Shown piece after piece: positions 36,055-48,700 of a stretch of 64,000 nucleotides of DNA. Source of the stretch: Manihot esculenta (Eukaryota > Streptophyta > Magnoliopsida > Malpighiales > Euphorbiaceae); the NCBI RefSeq assembly GCF_001659605.2, contig NC_035165.2, positions 12,024,445 to 12,088,444 of the forward strand. The letters are read 5' to 3'. The number at the start of each line of letters is the position of its first letter. Position 1 is the first letter of the stretch. The notes beneath the pieces are model-generated. The model searched no databases. It had not been told where the DNA came from and saw nothing but the letters and a program-made list of their open reading frames with translations. The position numbers were made by a program, and so were the translations under genes.

Positions 36055-36786
36055 TCAGTACCAGTTTCTGTGCTGACGTTGTTTTGAATGCTTTCTTCTT
36101 CTACTGCTGCTGCTCTTTTCTCGCGATGAACCTTTCTTTCTTCCTTTTGTCCGAGAATGGTAATGACTTTGATCATCTTCTGATGAATCACTGTATGAGT
36201 CACTGCTACTATACCGATGTGACCTCGAGCGTTTCCTGGTCCTTTCATCATCTGATGAACTGATGCTCGATTTTCGGTGGCGAATAGATGGGGATTTAGC
36301 TTTCCTATCATCTTGAGCCCTCTTTTCGCTCTTTTCGACATCGGTTTCGCCAGACCTCTTATCAGATGGACCATGTTCAACATGCCTGCTGCTACCACCT
36401 TGTGGGCTACCTTGAATGGAATCATTCTTTTGGGATTCAGTCACTTTAGTAATCTCCTGGTTATGAAGAACCTTCTCATTCCTGGAGGCTAGACAACCAG
36501 TATTGGAGGTGGAAGCTGACCTATTTTCAACTGGCATGAAATTCATATTCCCAGCAGCACTGGCAACAGCAGATTCTTTCTTAGGAGAACTTCCGCTTAT
36601 ATTCGTTGAGTAGGAACGATCAGGGGGAACCTCTAACCCCAGTTCTTTGCCTAAAGATTCTAAAAAGTCACCTGCTATCAAGCGATTTAGTGTTGTATGA
36701 GCTACTTCAACTTTTTTCTCTGGGTCATCCACTTTATTGACAATAGGAGTTTCAACCTCATCATCAGAATCATCAGAGAAAATAGC
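36055..36786 (-). CDS. TGH: TGH-like last exon, acidic start and RS-like tail
   Basis: 243 codons from a GTGCAG acceptor ([16 protein letters not shown]) to TAA-type stop at 36055-36057 after RNWY. Carries [20 protein letters not shown] and a long Ser/Arg/Asp/Lys-rich end ([20 protein letters not shown]) typical of splicing-associated proteins. The preceding intron is 7.3 kb. Confidence 0.88.
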   Translation of the reverse strand, partial: AIFSDDSDDEVETPIVNKVDDPEKKVEVAHTTLNRLIAGDFLESLGKELGLEVPPDRSYSTNISGSSPKKESAVASAAGNMNFMPVENRSASTSNTGCLASRNEKVLHNQEITKVTESQKNDSIQGSPQGGSSRHVEHGPSDKRSGETDVEKSEKRAQDDRKAKSPSIRHRKSSISSSDDERTRKRSRSHRYSSSDSYSDSSEDDQSHYHSRTKGRKKGSSREKSSSSRRRKHSKQRQHRNWY

Positions 36787-39700
36787 CTGCACAAGATGAT
36801 CATTAGCAGCAAAAAGTTGCAGCATATCTGCTTAGAGAAGAAGAATAAATCCATCTAAATTGTCTGCAATGGATGAGGGTGCACTCATGCAAGCACATTA
36901 ATAACAAAGTTACGAAAGTGCAGGTTCTATTTCAATATTGTTGGTAGTTCACCACCGAGTGTCTTCCCTATGAACTTTGATGAAATCAGGTGGTATACAG
37001 ACAGTATATTAGATTAGTGATTGCCCTTTCCAGGCCCTGATCAAACCTGAAACTTTTGTTTATTGGCAGTAATGATGGTTCACTGCAATTCAACTGCTTA
37101 AGTTTTTATTATAAGAGAGAAGAAAGGAAGGAATGAAGGGAAGGAAAACAATTAAAAGGGTTACATCTTTACTTAATTTCCATCTTCTGCTACATAACGT
37201 GTAGTGCATATTTATACTGAAAAACTACCAACATATAGATGCTTAAATTTAGGAAGACAAATTCCTTAAATTGAGGAGACACTTATCCTCCGTTTGGCAT
37301 GATTCGTTTCAAGAAAAGAATTCAAATGCACTCTTATAAAATCATGCAATGATTTCATTTTCTTTAAAAATAAAAATTCTCCAAGTTAAAAAAAGATATG
37401 AATTCTTATATTTCAAACATAAAATTTCATAGAAAAGAAATGAAATGAATTCTTATGAAATCTTGGATTCCAAACAAGGGGTTAATCTTAATTTAGTAAT
37501 CTTCTTACTAATTTAATGAGAATCTCATCAATTCTAGCACTCCCGCGATGAGATTCTAATTGAATCCAAAAACTAACTCATAAGTAACACAAACAATAAA
37601 AATAATAGTACAAAAGTGACCTAAAACCATGCAATATGTCCAACAACTAAACAAGTTTACCAATGCCTGAAGAGATAGTAACAAACTTGGTTAGGCTCCC
37701 TTTTCCTCGACAAAAGCTGGGTAAAAGAAGTTATTTTTAGAGAGAAAATAAGAGATTAGGAACTCAAACCCATAAGATCAAGAATATATTTGGGGACTCA
37801 AACCCATTGGAAAGGAAAAAGATAATGAGTATGAACTTCAACCCTCGGCTATAATGAAGGATAAGAAATTAAGAAGAGTAACAACTTCAATCATTGGCTA
37901 TCTGTTGACTTATTTGCTAATCCTAATTGATTCTAGAGATTTGATTTGATTTGATTAGGATCCTTAATTATCTCTGTAATTATTATTTGATTATTTGCTT
38001 CCTGTTTAGATATGATTCTTTGTGTATAAATAGCCATGTAGACATATTGTACAAATCAAGAGTGAAATACAAGAATACTCAAAATTTTCCCAAAAATCTT
38101 CATGGTATCAGAGCCTTTTTCCTGATTTTTTGGGTTCAAATTCAATTTTTCCTCTTTAGGGTTTCAAAACCCTAGATTTACTTTTTTGGTACTAACCCAT
38201 TTAGGAGCCCTTCACTCTCTCACCGCCGGCACCAGAAGAACTGGCGGACTGCCGCCGGCCGACCGACCTGCTCCGACGCCGGAAAAGCTTGCGCGTGAGG
38301 CTCACGCGCCACCTCTTCCCGGCGCGTGACCCGGCGCTTCCTGGCGCGTGACCCACCGTCTGTCACTGCTTCGCCGCTCCGATCACTCCGGCGACGATTC
38401 CGACCATCTTCCGGCCTTCCCGTGCTGTTACCCGGTCTTTTTGGTGAATCAATTGGGCTCTCTTGTGTGTACAACCTTGGGTACCTCATATTCTTTCAGG
38501 GTTCATAAATCTTTACTATGGCAGAAGGTAAAAGGGTCTCGATTCCTAACTCTGATAATCCTTCCTTGCAAATTAGTCCCATAAAACTTGATGGAACCAA
38601 CTATCTTGCTTGGTCAAGGTCTTGTTTGTTGTTTATCAAGGCTAGAGGGCTGCAGGGTTATGTCACTGGTAATAAAAAGCAACCTGATGAGCGTGATCCA
38701 GATTTTCCTCAATGGGACTCAAATAATTGTCTTGTTATGACATGGCTACTGAACTCGATGCAACCTAATATCTCTAAGTCCTATTTGTTAATTGATACTG
38801 CTGCAAAAATATGGAAAGCTTTGTCCTTAACTTATTCCAAGATTGGGAATGATGCCCAAATTTATGATATTCGGAATAAGATTCATGGTACTAAGCAAGG
38901 AGAAATGACTATCTCCCAATTTTATTCTGAGTTATGTGGCTTATGGCAGGAACTTGATTACTATCAAGACTTTCAGGCAGACTGCACTGGAGATACAGTC
39001 AAATTTCAGAGAATGATTGAAAAGGAGCGGGTCTATGATTTTCTTGCAGGGTTGAATAATGAATATGATCCAATTCGAGTCCAAGTGTTGGGAAGAAATC
39101 CTTTTCCTTCTCTACAAGAGGCCCACGCTCATGTTCAACAAGAGGAAAGTCGTCGACATGCTATGCTCTATACTGCACCAGTTGAAAAGGCTGGGTTGAC
39201 TACTAGTTTGAGCACACTACAGCCTCCTACTTCTGAGAAAGATCAATTACACTGTGACTATTGTGGGAAACCGAGGCATACCAAAGAGACTTGTTGGAAG
39301 TTACATGGTCGTCCCACTAGAGGTCGTGGAGGAAAACGAGGTACCTCTAGAAATCAAGCTAATTTAGCAGAAACTGTGGAGGAGCCTTTTAAGGAGACAA
39401 CAACGACTGAGTTTCTTTCCGCTAATGAACTTCAGAGTCTCAAGCGCCTCTTGTCTCATATTGACACCTCTTCATCCTCTGGTGCCACATCTAACTTTGT
39501 AAAGTCAGGTAATGCTTCCTCTTTTAATAATGTTCCATGGATTATCGATTCTGGTGCGAATAGACATATGACAGGCTCTTCTAAAGGCTTTCTCAATTAT
39601 TCTCCTTCTCTAACCAAAGATAGTGTCAGAATTGCTGATGGCTCTTTTACTCCAATATCCGGAACAGGTTCTGTTATTTGCACATCCAACATTAAATTAT

Positions 39701-42700
39701 CATCTGTCCTTCATGTTCCCCACTTTCCTGTCAACCTTTTATCTGTCAGTGCTATCACCAATGCCCTTAACTGTAAACTTGAATTCTTTCCTGATCATTG
39801 TGTTATTCAGGATCTTCGCACAGGGAAGAGGATTGGCAATGGTAGGCTGCATGATGGCTTATACATGTTGGAGAGTGATCCGGGTTCTTCGATATCTCAA
39901 GCTTGTTTTGGAGAAAATAAGGATGTCAATCGGGAAATAATACAATGGCACCGGCGATTAGGACATCCATCATTTTTTGTCTTAGAAAAACTTTATCCTG
40001 ATTTGTTTGCTAAAACCCAGTTTGACTCTTTATTTTGTGATGCTTGTGAGTATGCTAAACACACTAGAACATCCTATCCTTTGAGTCATAATAAAAGTCA
40101 AATTCCTTTTGCAACTATTCATTCTGATGTTTGGGGGCCTACTCAAACTGTCTCCTTATCTGGTAATCGATGGTTTGTCACCTTTATTGATTGTTGCACT
40201 CGAATGACTTGGGTCTATCTGATTAAAGCTAAAAGTGATGTTTTTTCTTGTTTTCAATCTTTTCATAAGATGATTTGTACTCAATTTGATGCTAAGGTGA
40301 AAATTTTGAGAACTGACAATGGACGAGAATACATGGATAGTAGCTTTTCTGCCTATTTGGAGAGTAATGGGATAGTACACCAGACTAGTTGTCCTTATAC
40401 TAGTGCTCAAAATGGCGTTGCTGAGAGAAAAAATAGACATCTATTGGAGGTAGCTCGATCTCTTATGTTCACCATGAATCTACCCAAAGCATATTGGGGA
40501 GATGCAGTTCTTGTATCTGCTTACCTTATAAATAGAATGCCTCTCAAGACCCTTGACTTTATGAGTCCTTTGGCAGTTCTACAAGGGAAGAATTCATACG
40601 TTGTTCCACCAAAAATATTTGGGTGTGTTTGTTTTGTCCATACTAGAACGGCAGGGAAATTGGACCCCAAGGCCCTTAAATGTGTGTTTGTTGGGTATTC
40701 TCCGACACAGAAGGGATATAGGTGTTATCACCCTCCCTCTAGAAAATACTTAGTCAGTATGGATGTTACCTTTCGAGAAACTGAACCCTACTTCAATACC
40801 ACCCACTCACCTCTTCAGGGGGAGAATAATGAGCAAGAAGAGGTGATCCAAAATTGTGTGATTCCGGATAATATGGTTCAACTAGAGAGTTTGAGTTCTA
40901 ATCGACAGGGGGAGATGTCCAATCAGGGAGGAAGAATTGGTCGTTTGGACAAGCCAGATTTGAGAAGGTATTCAAGGAGAGACAAGGCAGAAGAGGCCAT
41001 TATGCAGTCTACTCAGAGTCAAGAATCTTCTTCTGGTGAGTTATCCACAACTCTTGAATGCTTCAATGATTTAGATAAACCGATTGCACAAAGAAAAGGG
41101 GTCAGATCTTGTACTAAACATCCTATTTCTAACTTTGTTTCTTATGAATCCTTGTCTCCTTCCTATAGAGCCTTTGCCTTGTCTATTTCCTCTGTGTCTA
41201 TTCCACAGGATTGGAAGAAAGCTCTTGCAGAACCTAAATGGAAGGAAGCAATGATTGAAGAGATGAAAGCATTGGCTAAAAATGAGACCTGGGAGCTCGT
41301 CACTCTTCCACCTGGAAAGAAACTCGTTGGCTGTAAGTGGGTGTTCACAGTGAAACACAAAGCTGATGGTACAATTGAACGATTTAAGGCCAGATTGGTT
41401 GCTAAAGGTTTCACCCAAACCTATGGAGTGGATTATCAAGAGACATTTGCCCCAGTTGCAAAAATGAATTCAATCAGAGTTCTGTTATCTTGCGCGGCCA
41501 ACTTGGACTGGGACTTGCAACAGTTTGATGTGAAGAATGCTTTCCTCCATGGAGATTTAGAGGAAGAAGTATTCATGGAAATTCCTCCTGGGTTCGTTGA
41601 TGAGAAGACACAAGGAAAGGTGTGCAAGTTAAAAAAGGCTTTGTATGGGCTAAAACAATCTCCCAGAGCTTGGTTTGACAGGTTTAGCAGAGCCATGATG
41701 TCCTTCGGTTACCAACAAAGCAATGCTGATCACACTCTGTTTATCAAACATCATAAGGGTAAGATCACCCTTCTTATTGTGTATGTTGATGATATAGTGG
41801 TGACAGGTGATGACAAAGAGGAAATGGCTCAACTAAAGAGGTTGTTAGCTCAGGAATTTGAAATCAAAGATCTGGGAAAACTGCAATATTTTCTAGGTAT
41901 CGAGGTGGCTAGATCAGAAAAAGGAATTTTCATCTCTCAAAGAAAGTACATTCTGGATCTTTTGGGAGAAACTGGTATGATGGGGTGTAAACCAGCAGAA
42001 TCTCCCATCGAAAGTAATCACAAGCTGAAAGCAGGAACTGGTGAGTCCGTGGATATTGGAAGATATCAGAGATTGGTAGGAAGGTTGATTTATCTCTCAC
42101 ACACTCGACCGGATATAGCCTATGCTGTTAGCTTAGTCAGCCAATTCATGCATGACCCTCGCGAGACTCATATGCAAGCTGTACTTCGCATCTTGAGATA
42201 CCTAAAGTCTGCGCCAGGGAAAGGGCTTCTTTATTCCAAACATGGTCATCTCCGAATTGAAACTTTTACAGATGCAGATTGGGCAGGATCTCTCGATGAC
42301 AGGAGATCCACATCTGGCTACTGCACAGTTGTGGGGGGAAACCTTGTCACTTGGAGGAGTAAAAAACAAAGTGTTGTTGCTCGGTCAAGTGCGGAAGCAG
42401 AATACAGAGCAATGGCCCAAGGAGTGTGTGAACTCTTATGGTTGCAGAAGTTATTGGAAGAGTTGAGATTGTCCGAGAGAGACAAGATAACCTTGTATTG
42501 TGACAATAAAGCTGCTATAAGTATAGCACAAAACCCGGTCCAACATGACCGAACGAAGCACATTGAAATTGATCGGCACTTCATTAAAGAAAAATTAACA
42601 GACGGTGTCTTGAGCCTAGTTCATGTGACTTCTACTGAGCAACTTGCGGATGTGTTTACTAAAGGGCTTAACAACAAGATCTATCATAATCTGATTTGCA

Positions 42701-45700
42701 AGTTGGGCATGTGTGACATCTTTGCACCAACTTGAGGGGGAGTGTTGACTTATTTGCTAATCCTAATTGATTCTAGAGATTTGATTTGATTTGATTAGGA
42801 TCCTTAATTATCTCTGTAATTATTATTTGATTATTTGCTTCCTGTTTAGATATGATTCTTTGTGTATAAATAGCCATGTAGACATATTGTACAAATCAAG
42901 AGTGAAATACAAGAATACTCAAAATTTTCCCAAAAATCTTCACTATCAAATCATGAAGACAGAGAGAAGAATAAGTAGAAGAATCCCAGAACTTTTCCAG
43001 GGAGATTAAGGAAGGAGAAGCCCAGAATTTTCTGTAGGATCTAATCCCATGTTAAGAGTTTATTATAAGAGAAAGAAGGGAGGGAAGGGAAGGGAAGGAA
43101 TGAATAGAAGGGAAACAACTAAAAGGGTTACATCTTTACTCAATTTCCAACTTCTCTTACATAATATGTAGTGCATATTTATAATGAAAAATTGTCAAAA
43201 TATAGATACTTAAATTTAGGAAGATAAATTCCTTAAATTAAGGAGACTTAACTTTTTTAAATTAAGGAATAATCTTCTTGTCTCATCAATTCTAATGTCA
43301 ATAAAGAAACAAAATGACCGTGACTGATTACACAAGCCATCCATGACCAATTTTCTTCTTCTTCTTCTTTGGTTTGAAAGAGGAAAAGGCAGTATTTGAA
43401 ATGCTAGGCTGCCTGTAAGTTAAGGTAGATAGCTGTCCACGAAAGTGAATTCAGTGCATGAGGTGCACATGCACCTTAACTCGCATTTACAGAGACTCCA
43501 CTCTCCTAATGTCGTGGAGGACCCACATTTTTTTAAGTGAGGGAGCACTACAGCTGGATTATATGATAACCTGTCCAGTGACTAAGAGCAGATGCTTTTT
43601 CATCATTGTTAACTCAACCCCAAAGATCAAATTAAAGATTGTAGGACATTGATAGTGAAAACTTTCAGTGTCTCTTTTCACCAAGTACTTTATCTTGGGT
43701 TAATTGGTTAAAGATTCCAAGAAACAAGTTTGCAGATACAAGGTGCATAAATTGAGGACATTGAGATGGACAAATTGAGGAGCTCTAAGCAATCCTATAT
43801 GAACGACTATATCCAGCATAAAATTAGGAGACAGTACAAGCTCCTCGAAATAATATGAACACTAGCAAGGAAAAGTGAAAGGAACAAATTTGTAGCCAGT
43901 TTGAAATATGTGAAGACTCCTTCAGGAAATCGCTCTCCATCATCACCTTCTTGCATGACAACTGTATCTGTTACGGCATTATGAATGACTACCACATGCA
44001 TATCCATTTCTTATGTAATACCTACATGTATATCCATTTCTGATGCAAAACTTTTTTACATATTATCAAATATTAATTATTAACAGATAATTCAGCAGAA
44101 ACCAATACCTTGTAAAGGTCAACTGGCCTCTCCACATTTTCCACTTGCACCTCAATTTCCTTTTTCCCATGAGCTACATCTTTGCTGATTTCTTGAGTGT
44201 CAGTTTGAAGAACTGAAACTTGATCTCTATTTGCAGTAACAATTTCTTCAAATTTTGAGGTTTTGACAGAATCTGATGTGAATATTAAAGAATCCATCTT
44301 GCTTCTCATCCGTGGAGGTGGTGGTGGCTGTAAATGGCAACATCACAGTCAGTTAAGCACAATTCTAATATGCATAAATTCATTTTCACAATGTGATAGC
44401 TCCAGTAACAGTGATGCACACCCAAATGAAGAGGAGAATGAAGAAAAAGAACTCATGTCCAATTGAATTGGAGGCAGGGAGAAACACCAGTGTATATATA
44501 ATTGCGAAGGAGCCTGCTATTTTCATTAAATGAATATAGGAGCTTTGAGTGTTTATTATGTAAATAAAACCATTGACATACTGAACTTTTGACTATCACA
44601 AACAATAGCAGAATTGCCATAAAATTATATACATATATATAAACAAAGCACAAAGAGAGTACCTTCCCCATATAAGGATCAATAAGATCAAAGCGCTTGC
44701 ATAGAACAGGAAGAGGGCGCCATTGAAATTCTTCCCTTTTGGGATAAGCTTTTCTTGTCACTAAATCTTCAGCATGGGCATCTTTATGTTGCTGTTTCAG
44801 AAATTTTATTTAAGGAAATCAACCATGAGCATTAAATTTGCAAATAGAAAGTAATTGTCAAGAAATATGTTACATAGCAGACTTGTAATTCCCTTTGAAA
44901 CAGAGAAATGGGGAGAGAGAGAAATAGAAGTAGATTGGGTTGAGAAAAGAAATAGAAAGGGGAGATGTAATAGAGAGAATTAGAGAAGAGGAGAAAGCAG
45001 AAATAGGGAGAAGGAGTTTATCTTGATTACTAATGATTTGGATATCTTTCTCTTTACAAGTAAGTTTCTATTTATACTATTTTGAATCTCATAACTACTT
45101 TCTACAGTTAAAATCTACTATTTCTTTATTCCTTAGTCATAACATTCCCCACCCCTTGAAATCATTCTTGTCCCCAAGAATGAATAAGGAAAGCAGCAAT
45201 ATAACTATGAAACTGTTGCCTCCATATGTAATATATTCCAACATCAAGTGATTGCAGGAAGGACTTTTGTTGCAGCTGCTTGGAGTGGCAGTTGGCAAAC
45301 AAATAGCTGCAGCAAGGGCCTGATTTTCTTCCTCCGTCGTCTCCTCATTTCAAACGCAGTTTTCTTTTAGCAGTAAAAGATTGCAGTATCCCAAAGAATC
45401 CCTATTCTTTCTCTGCCTTCTCCTAATTTCAAATCTCTCTTCTTTAAGAATCACAAGATAATTCAGCTGCACTTTCAAACTACAATTCCACAAGATTGAT
45501 ACCATCTTTCACAATGTCTTCCTTCCCTTGTTTCCTTTTTTCTTTCCTTATGAAGAACAGCCTCAGCAACAAGAAAAGATTTTGATGTCAATATTCTTGG
45601 ATTAGAATCAAATTTATCCAACAATGCCCCACGCTTATTCTCAAGAATTTCAGCAAAGTGAAGGACCAAAAAATATTGAATTGAAGAGTCTACATCTTCA

Positions 45701-48700
45701 TCAAATATTTGAAAAGAATTTAATTTGGATGCAAGAACCTGATTAGTCTTCCCATCAGAATCATGTTCTTGAAGATTAGGACAACCAAAATCCATAGAAC
45801 TTTCTTCGTCTTTTGCAAGACCATCGTTATCATCAGAATCTAGATTCTCTTTTTCAAGATTGGAACAATCTGAATTATGGAAATCTATGTTATCAAATTC
45901 TTGATCTTCATCAAGATTGTATACTATCTCACAACTTTCTTCCTCAATTTTGCTAACCTTCAGACATGGCAAGCACAAAATTCCCCTAGTATCATTCTCA
46001 TGTGAAGTGGGCTCAGGATCTGGAACCAGCTGAGAAACAGTTTCCCTTATCTTTTGATCGTGAAGCCCTTAATATCTCTAACATTTGTACCAGATTTTGG
46101 ACTATCAAGTCTATTTTGTGGTTCACTTCCAGCTTCAATTCCAGCTGGTCATCTTCATTCTTTCGTTGATTTTTCATTATTAAGTGAATGAGGAAGCAGA
46201 AGAAGTGAATTTCAAGAAAGAACAACATGTGATTCAAGAACTCAAGAAATGAGAGAGAAGGAACAATGTTTTTTCTAAAAATATAAATGGAACCCCAGAA
46301 GTGAGATTAGGTAAGAAACGAAACAGAAATGAAAGAAAGAATAAGAGAAAACAGAAGAATTTGAGAGAAACAGAAGAAGAAAGAGTAGAAATTAGGATAT
46401 TAACAATAAGATCAAGGCGCTTGCACAGAACAGGAAGAGGGCGCCATTGAAATTCTTCCCTTTTGGGATAAGCTTTTCTTGTCACTAAATTTTCAGCATG
46501 GACATCTTTATGTTGCTGTTCCAGAAATTTTATTTAAGGAAATCAACCATGAGCATTAAATTTGCAAATAGAAAGTAATTGTCAAGAAATATGTTACATA
46601 GCAGACTTGTAATTCCCTTTGAAACAGAGAAATGGGGGAAAGAGAGAAATAGAAGTAGATTGGGTTGAGAAAAGAAATAGAAAGGGGAGATGTAATAGAG
46701 AGAATTAGAGAAGAGGAGAAAGCAGAAATAGGGAGAAGGAGTTTATCTTGATTACTAATGATTTGGATATCTTTCTCTTTACAAGTAAGTTTCTATTTAT
46801 ACTATTTTGAATCGCATAACTACAGTTAAAATCTACTATTTCTTTATTCCTTGGTCATAACATTCCCCACCCCTTGAAATCATTCTTGTCCCCAAGAATG
46901 AATAAGGAAAGCAGCAATATAACTATGAAACTGTTGCCTCCATATGTAATATATTCCAACATCAAGTGATTGCAGGAAGGACTTTTGTTGCAGCTGCTTG
47001 GAGTGGCAGTTGGCAAACAAATAGCTGCAGCAAGGGCCTGATTTTCTTCCTCCGTCGTCTCCTCATTTCAAACTCAGTTTTCTTTTAGCAGTAAATGACT
47101 GCAGTATCCCAAAGAATCCCTCTTCTTTCTCTGCCTTCTCCTAATTTCAAACCTCTCTTCTTTAAGGATCACAAGATAATTCAGCTGCACTTTCAAACTA
47201 CAAAGCCACAAGATTGATACCATCTTTCACAATGCCTTCCTTCCCTTGTTTCCTTTTTTTTCCTTATCAAGAACAGCCTCAGCAACAAGAAAAGATTTTG
47301 ACGTCAATATTCTTGGATTAGAATCAAATTTATCCAACAATGCCCCACGCTTATTCTCAAGAATTTCAGCAAAGTGAAGGACCAAAAAATATTGAATTGA
47401 AGAGTCTACATCTGCATCAAATATTTGAAAAGAATTTAATTTGGATGCAAGAACCTGATTAGTCTTCCCATCAGAATCATGTTCTTGAAGATTAGGACAA
47501 CCAAAATCCATAGAACTTTCTTCGTCTTTTGCAAGACCATCGTTATCATCAGAATCTAGATTCTCATTTTCAAGATTGAAACAATCTGAATTATGGAAAT
47601 CTATGTTATCAAATTCTTGATCTTCATCAAGATTGGATATTATCTCACAACTTTCTTCCTCAATTTTGCTAACCTTCAGACATGGCAAGCACAAAATTCC
47701 CCTAGTATCATTCTCATGCGAAGTGGGCTCAGGATCTGGAACCAGCTGAGAAACAGTTTCCCTTATCTTTTGATTGTGAAGCCCTTAATATCTCTAACAT
47801 TTGTTCCAGCTTTTGGACTATCAAGTCTATTTTCTGGTTCACTTCTAGCTTCAATTCCAGCTGGTCATCTTCATTCTTTTGTTGATTTTTCATTATTAAG
47901 TGAATGAGGAAGCAAAAGAAGTGAATTTCAAGAAAGAACAAAATGTGATTCAAGAACTCAAGAAATGAGAAAGAAGGAACAATGTTTTTTCTAAAAATAT
48001 AAATGGAACCCCAGAAGTGAGATTAGGTGAGAAACGAAACAGAAATGAAAGAAAGAATGAGGGAAAACAGAAGAATTCAAGAGAAACAGAAAAATAAAGA
48101 GTAGAAATTAGGCAGAAATAGAGAAAGAAAGAGATGAGGAATAGAAGAAGAAATAGAGAGAAAAGCAGAATGTAGATGAGAGAGAATAGAGAGAATTAGA
48201 GAGGGAAAATGATTAGAATCTTGATATTTCTTGGATCTCCAAGAAATTCAATAAAGAAGAAGAATTATAGAAGGAAGAGCAGAAGATATATGGATTCCAA
48301 GAAAAAGGAAGCAGCAGAAGAGAATATGAGAAAAACCTGGAATTTAATGTCTTTGGATCGTAGGCTCTGATACCACTTGTTACATAACACACCAGTAGTT
48401 CCCTTGTTCCCTTTGAAAGGGAGAAATGGGGAGAAAAAGAAATAGAAGTAGATTGGGTTGAGAAAAGAAATAGAAAGGGGAGAAGTAATAGAGAGAATTA
48501 GAGAAGAGGAGAGACCAGAAATAGGGAGAAAGAGTTTATCTTGATTACTAATGATTTGGATATTTTTCTCCTTACAAGTTCCTATTTATACTATTTTGGG
48601 TCTCATAACTACTTTCTACAGTGATTGAAGAGACTAATCTACTATTTCTTTATTCCTTAGTCATAACAAAATATTACCTCCAATCCAGCAGATGTAAACA

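Larger units (their letters stand above)
37903..42942 (+). mobile_element. Complete Ty1/copia retrotransposon with identical LTRs
   Basis: 5,040 bp flanked by CTATC (37898-37902 and 42943-42947). LTRs 37903-38102 and 42743-42942 are 200 bp each and read identically base for base by eye. A TGGTATCAGAGCC primer site directly follows the left LTR, GAGGGGGAG precedes the right LTR, and a single uninterrupted ORF fills the inside. All features of an autonomous, very recent insertion are present. It lies in the last intron of the TGH-like gene, antisense to it, inside an older TRIM. Confidence 0.96.
37095..43300 (-). mobile_element. TRIM-like short LTR element, split by a copia insertion
   Basis: Two related LTRs, 37095-37539 and 43050-43300, both beginning TG(C/T)TTAAG and sharing GTTACATCTTTACT and TTTAGGAAGA(C/T)AAATTCCTTAAATT. 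The left copy is about 195 bp longer because of a MITE-like insert. Directly inside the right LTR the minus strand reads TGGGATTAGATCC, a degenerate TGGTATCAGAGCC primer site, giving minus orientation. Without the copia element the internal part is only about 460 bp with no ORF. Target duplication not found. Confidence 0.68.
44680..48112. repeat. 1.72 kb tandem duplication within the TGH-like gene
   Basis: 44680-46403 and 46404-48112 are direct copies offset by 1,724 bp. Each contains the partial exon, 76 bp of intron, one LTR and about 1.25 kb of element interior. The junction holds a short extra ATATTAAC at about 46397-46404. The duplication therefore happened after the LTR element inserted. 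Confidence 0.92.
44868..48668 (-). mobile_element. Non-autonomous LTR retrotransposon at a splice donor, partly duplicated
   Basis: Outer LTRs 44868-45144 and 48378-48668 (277 and 291 bp, TGTTACATA...GTCATAACA) are flanked by AAATA (44863-44867 and 48669-48673). Primer site TGGTATCAGAGCC lies at 48363-48375 on the minus strand; AAGGGGTGGGGAA precedes the 3' LTR. No gag, protease, integrase or RT is recognised inside, only an acidic ORF. A third LTR copy (46592-46862) results from a 1.72 kb tandem duplication that also copied flanking host DNA. Same strand as the TGH-like gene. Confidence 0.88.

Noticed and set aside
36006..36425. 139-codon minus frame overlapping the last TGH-like exon
   Set aside because: Out-of-frame shadow of the RS-like tail; the conserved frame is 36055-36786.
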